From Verrucomicrobiota bacterium (GTDB lineage: Bacteria; Verrucomicrobiota; Verrucomicrobiia; Limisphaerales; UBA9464), in the NCBI GenBank assembly GCA_947454005.1, contig CANGMH010000006.1, positions 1 through 37,922 on the forward strand: a DNA stretch of 37,922 bases. The letters run 5' to 3'. Position 1 is the stretch's first letter. Each line of letters opens with the position of its first letter. Shown piece by piece: positions 34,992 through 37,922 of the stretch. Under the pieces are notes generated by a model. It had not been told where the DNA came from. It made no database searches and saw nothing but the letters and a program-made list of their open reading frames with translations. The translations under genes were made by a program, and so were the position numbers.

Positions 34992-36085
34992 ACCCGCCCA
35001 AGATCACTTTCCTCGTCAACAGCGGCCCGGACAGCATCGAAGCTGTCCGTGCCCGTGGATTGGCCAGGCGGTTGCCACCGGACAAGACGAGATTTCTGTT
35101 CCGGGAGGGGTCGCGTCTTTCGACCTGGTTCCGCTGGGCTGCCGAGCTCAAGCGCGACCGGCCGGATCTGCTGTACGTTCTCAACACCGCGATGCCCGGC
35201 GCCGCGCTGGCGGTCTGGTGGCGGAGGTGGCACGGGGTACCGTATCTGGTCGACACCGGCGACGCGATCCACGAGATGGCGCGACGTTCCGGGATCCAAG
35301 GCGGTTGGCGTCTGCCGCTGCTCTGGCTTCTGGAGAAGGTGTCCCATCGTGCTGCGGCCGTGGTCGTGGTCCGGGGCACACGGCATCGCGAACACCTCGT
35401 CGCTTCCGGCCTGCCCCGCGTGACCGTGATCCGGGATGGTTACGCCGAACAGGCGTCCGCCACGCCCGAATCGGTCGAGGCGTTGAGAAGGCGCTTGGGG
35501 CTAAAGGGCCGGTTCGTGGTCGGGGTGATGGGCTCTCTCGTCTTCAGCCCAAGCCTCGGTATCTGCTACGGTTGGGATCTCATCCGGGCTTTGGTGGACC
35601 TCAAAGATCTGCCTGTCACCGGACTCATCATCGGGGACGGGGACGGAAAAGCTTGGTTGGAAGCTCAGGCCGAGACCGCAGGGGTGGCCGACCGTGTCGT
35701 CTTCTGTGGGCGGATCCCTTACGCTGACGTGCCGACCTACCTCCGTTTGATGGATGTCGCCCTGTCCACGCAGACCAACAACCTGCCCGGTCAGGTCCGG
35801 ACGACCGGAAAACTCCCGGAGTATATGGCCGCGGAGAGGTTCATCCTGGCCAGCCGTGTCGGTGAAGCAGCGCTCCTGCTTCCGGAACTGATGCTGCTGG
35901 ACTATGAAGGGGAGGTTGACGACAGATACCCGGACCGTCTCGCCAAGCGTGTCCGCCTGCTCCAATCACAGCCCGAACTTCTCGAAGTACGCCGGACGAT
36001 GCCGCCGCTCGCCTTCCGGGAATGCAACTACGACCTGCTCAGCCAAAAGCTTATGGACTTGGTCTGGGAACTACCGGCCTCCTAA
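34988..36085 (+). CDS. Glycosyltransferase of a different GT-B subgroup
   Basis: 365 residues from GTG 34988 (VNPPKITFLVNSGPDSIEAVRARGLA); the track's 34922 start overlaps paralogue B by 70 bases and is rejected. The N-terminal domain has RPDLLYVLNTAMPGAALAVWWRRWHGVPYLVDTGDAIHEM. The donor domain has FVVGVMGSLVFSPSLGICYGWDLI and GLIIGDGDGKAWLEAQAETAGV, then TTGKLPEYMAAERFILASRVGEA in place of a typical E-x7-E block. This fits a glycosyltransferase 4/1-like protein with a distinct active-site loop. The TAA stop overlaps by three bases the TAG stop of the convergent FHA gene. Confidence 0.82.
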   Translation: MNPPKITFLVNSGPDSIEAVRARGLARRLPPDKTRFLFREGSRLSTWFRWAAELKRDRPDLLYVLNTAMPGAALAVWWRRWHGVPYLVDTGDAIHEMARRSGIQGGWRLPLLWLLEKVSHRAAAVVVVRGTRHREHLVASGLPRVTVIRDGYAEQASATPESVEALRRRLGLKGRFVVGVMGSLVFSPSLGICYGWDLIRALVDLKDLPVTGLIIGDGDGKAWLEAQAETAGVADRVVFCGRIPYADVPTYLRLMDVALSTQTNNLPGQVRTTGKLPEYMAAERFILASRVGEAALLLPELMLLDYEGEVDDRYPDRLAKRVRLLQSQPELLEVRRTMPPLAFRECNYDLLSQKLMDLVWELPAS

Positions 36086-36471
36086 CCCGTCCCCCGGATC
36101 AAGAACCCCAGCTCGATCAGCACGACCAGTCCGAGGACCGACCACAGGGCCAGTCTGTTGATACGGAGATCACACGGCGCCGTCGGGGACAGCTGGAACC
36201 TCAGATAGACGGACCCACAACCGATCATTGATCCGTCCGGGATGTCCTGCGCCGTTGCAGGCGCTCCGTCGATGGTCACGATCCGGTCCTCACCGGCTCG
36301 AAGGAAAAACCGGTGTCCGGGAGAGAGTTCGACTCTGAAATGGGAGTCCCAGACGCCCGGGTCGGCCAAGCAAAAGTCGGCCCCTGACCGGCCGACGGTG
36401 AAAGGAAACCGCGACATCCGCACCTGCGTGCCAGATCTCTGCCCCGACACGACGGTCAGCTCGACCGTCAC
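36082..36471 (-). CDS. FHA-like domain protein with C-terminal membrane anchor
   Basis: 129 residues starting at a GTG that overlaps the TGA of the wza-like gene (GTGA). Residues about 5-95 read as a forkhead-associated-type beta sandwich: FPFTVGRSGADFCLADPGVWDSHFRVEL (G27, R28, then S43-H44), ending IDGAPATAQDIPDGSMIGCGSVYLRF. A single helix follows (about 107-124, LALWSVLGLVVLIELGFL) and a short RGTG tail, so the domain should face the cytoplasm as a tail-anchored protein. FHA domains bind phosphothreonine peptides. Translational coupling to an export lipoprotein and the nearby BY-kinase suggest phospho-dependent regulation of polysaccharide export; this is inference. Conservation of all FHA binding residues is incomplete, so the call is moderate. 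Confidence 0.72.
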   Translation of the reverse strand: MTVELTVVSGQRSGTQVRMSRFPFTVGRSGADFCLADPGVWDSHFRVELSPGHRFFLRAGEDRIVTIDGAPATAQDIPDGSMIGCGSVYLRFQLSPTAPCDLRINRLALWSVLGLVVLIELGFLIRGTG

Positions 36472-37112
36472 AGGATGCTGCGCTTCACATAGATCGAGTC
36501 GCCGGGGTACATCGGCAGATCGAGCTTGGGATCACTCAAGGCCTTCTTGACGTTGATGAACACCTGTTGCCGGTTCGCTCGGGTGACGATGACCGAGGTG
36601 CGGTCCGCATATTCCGTAAAACCCCCGGCTGCGTTGATCGCTTTGGTGACCGTCATGTCTCCGAGATATGCGATCGGACCGGCAGATCGGACTTCACCAC
36701 CAACGGAGATAGACAGGCTCAACCGTTCGATGATGACCGACATCCGGCGGTAGATGCGGCGTTGATTGACGTAGATGTCCTGGATCTCTTTCTCGATGTC
36801 GGTCCGCTTTTTCCCGAGCAAGTTGATCTCGACTCCCTTGGGCAAGGTCAACTTCCCGTCTTCCGGGACCTGCTGCTCGGTGGGCAATGTCGCATCCGGG
36901 ATATCGCTGATGACGATCCGGATCTTATCGCCGGCACGCAGCAGATCCGGGCCGAGCGCATTCGGTTCAGAGGCCGTTGACGGGACCGGGGCAGAAGCAG
37001 CGGCACCTCCGGTGGTCTCACAGCCGGTGACGAGAACGGCCAGCATCAAGCCAAGCACCAGCAGGCCGGTCTGGGAAACTTTCGATAAGGACCACTTCAT
37101 GGACGGTGACAT
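36468..37112 (-). CDS. Wza-like polysaccharide export lipoprotein (Poly_export + SLBB)
   Basis: 214 residues. A signal peptide ends in a lipobox LVTGC (C31), so the protein should be lipid-anchored. The Poly_export part (about 52-140) has LGPDLLRAGDKIRIVISDIPD, PEDGKLTLPKGVEINLLGKKRTDIEKEIQDIYV. An SLBB domain follows (about 142-210: ISVGGEVRSAGPIAYLGDMTVTKAINAAGGFTEYADRTSVIVTR). It lacks the second SLBB and the C-terminal helix of E. coli Wza, and at 214 residues is much shorter, as is common outside Proteobacteria. An alternative start is the ATG four codons in (37100). It lies 21 bases after the BY-kinase gene and overlaps the FHA gene, forming one operon. Confidence 0.9.
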   Translation of the reverse strand: MSPSMKWSLSKVSQTGLLVLGLMLAVLVTGCETTGGAAASAPVPSTASEPNALGPDLLRAGDKIRIVISDIPDATLPTEQQVPEDGKLTLPKGVEINLLGKKRTDIEKEIQDIYVNQRRIYRRMSVIIERLSLSISVGGEVRSAGPIAYLGDMTVTKAINAAGGFTEYADRTSVIVTRANRQQVFINVKKALSDPKLDLPMYPGDSIYVKRSIL

Positions 37113-37133
37113 GGGATTCGGTTGCGATGACGC

Positions 37134-37922
37134 TCAGAACTTTTGCTTCAGATCCAGACCGGCTTTACCGGTGGAGGATTTGCCTTCCCCGGGCTTCTTT
37201 TCACCGGCAGGACGGCTGTCGTCGCTCTTGGAGTAGTAATCGTAGTAGTAACCGCTGTAGTAATAGTAGTAGCTGTCCTGCGAGATGTTGATGTTGTTGA
37301 GCACGACACCCAACAGCTTGCCGCCGACCTTCTCCACCATCTGCTTGGCGCGCAGCGTCATCTGCTGCGGATATTTGCGGTACTGGACCACCAGGACGGC
37401 CATGTCCACTTCGCTCGCGAGGATCGAGGCGTCGCTCACACCCATGATGGGAGGCGAATCGAAGAACACGAAGTCGTAACGGCTCTTCGCCTCGTCGATG
37501 AACGCCCTCATCGCCGAGGAGTTCAAGATGCCCATCGAACTGCTCGGAAGCTTGCCGCTGGCCATGAAATCCATGCCCGGCTGCGTTGTCGTCTGGATGA
37601 CCTCTTCGAGCTTGTTCTGCTTCAGGAGGTAGTTCGTGAGCCCCATGTTGTTGGGCACGCCGAGGATCTTATGGAGGCTGGGACGTCGAAGATCGGAGTC
37701 GACGATCAACACCCGGCTCCCTTGCTGCGCGAAGATGGTCGCAAGGTTGAAGATCGTCGTCGATTTGCCCTCACCGGCACCACCGCTGACCACGGTCATC
37801 GTCCGCAGATTTGGATCTTTCCGCGAGAACAGGATGTTTGTGCGCAAGACACGATAGGCCTCCGCATGCGGGCTCTCGGGACCTTCGTTGATCAAGGCGC
37901 CGACGTTCTGCGGGATGACGCC
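37134..37922 (-). CDS. BY-kinase / Wzc-CapB-like tyrosine kinase, C-terminal domain (5' truncated by window)
   Basis: The frame is open to the window edge (263 codons); the track's start at 37895 is an internal TTG. Bacterial tyrosine-kinase motifs are present: Walker A SGGAGEGKST, Walker A' VLIVDSDLRRP, and Walker B FVFFDSPP. Upstream HAEAYRVLRTNILFS is the usual segment linking to a Wzz-type membrane domain. The C-terminus carries the autophosphorylated tyrosine cluster: DSYYYYYSGYYYDYYSK, with ten tyrosines in 17 residues, then a charged tail. Such kinases control polymer length and export by cycles of oligomerisation and phosphorylation. Whether the membrane domain is fused, as in Wzc, lies outside the window. 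Confidence 0.93.
   Translation of the reverse strand, partial: GVIPQNVGALINEGPESPHAEAYRVLRTNILFSRKDPNLRTMTVVSGGAGEGKSTTIFNLATIFAQQGSRVLIVDSDLRRPSLHKILGVPNNMGLTNYLLKQNKLEEVIQTTTQPGMDFMASGKLPSSSMGILNSSAMRAFIDEAKSRYDFVFFDSPPIMGVSDASILASEVDMAVLVVQYRKYPQQMTLRAKQMVEKVGGKLLGVVLNNINISQDSYYYYYSGYYYDYYSKSDDSRPAGEKKPGEGKSSTGKAGLDLKQKF
37237..37287 (-). other. Tyrosine-rich tail coding segment of the BY-kinase
   Basis: Codes for DSYYYYYSGYYYDYYSK. On the + strand it appears as runs of GTA triplets, a low-complexity stretch that could expand or contract in frame by triplets. Confidence 0.75.

Overview
This window looks like a chromosomal segment of a high-GC member of the PVC superphylum. The best guess is Verrucomicrobiota, perhaps a Pedosphaera/Limisphaerales-type organism; Planctomycetota is the main alternative. 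This is inferred from the gene families: two copies of the DUF1501 + planctomycete-cytochrome/DUF1549/DUF1553 pair, a PPC-repeat protein, an ECF sigma factor fused to a membrane segment and carboxypeptidase-regulatory-like repeats, and mostly weak Shine-Dalgarno sites. No rRNA, tRNA, CRISPR or IS transposase was seen. Most long + strand ORFs opposite the minus-strand genes (and the reverse) are GC-rich antisense shadows.

Layout. (1) 1-3489, minus: the N-terminal 1163 codons of a giant secreted protein with three P-domain-like modules. It runs off the left edge and is absent from the ORF track. (2) 3934-8938: a glycan-assembly group, with one minus-strand glycosyltransferase (GT) diverging from M20 hydrolase, GT and flippase on the plus strand. 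(3) 9002-20187, minus: a five-gene block of PSD1 cytochrome protein, DUF1501, Ig/DUF1549/DUF1553 protein, DUF1501 and PPC-repeat protein, probably envelope or periplasmic. (4) 20303-28751, plus: a signalling block of ECF sigma/membrane/carboxypeptidase-regulatory fusion (broken by a frameshift and a stop), histidine kinase, OmpR-type response regulator, and an exported TPR/coiled-coil/SLBB protein. Hairpin-rich repeats separate these genes. (5) 28949-29812, minus: fatty-acid desaturase. 30278-31366, plus: YgfZ/GcvT-like protein. (6) 31409-37922: a second polysaccharide region with four GTs, two of them divergent paralogues, an FHA-domain membrane protein, a Wza-like export lipoprotein, and the C-terminal part of a BY-kinase/Wzc-like ATPase with a tyrosine-rich tail.

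How they may work together (inference). Regions 2 and 6 carry sugar transfer, flipping, export and phosphotyrosine control of an exopolysaccharide. Region 4 holds regulators plus an SLBB protein that could tie envelope sensing to export. The most unusual features are the broken sigma fusion, heptanucleotide tandem repeats in or at the ends of coding sequences, a near-identical upstream element before the kinase and SLBB genes, and the FHA gene interlocked with the wza-like gene. Function is assigned by motif reading only; no database search was possible.
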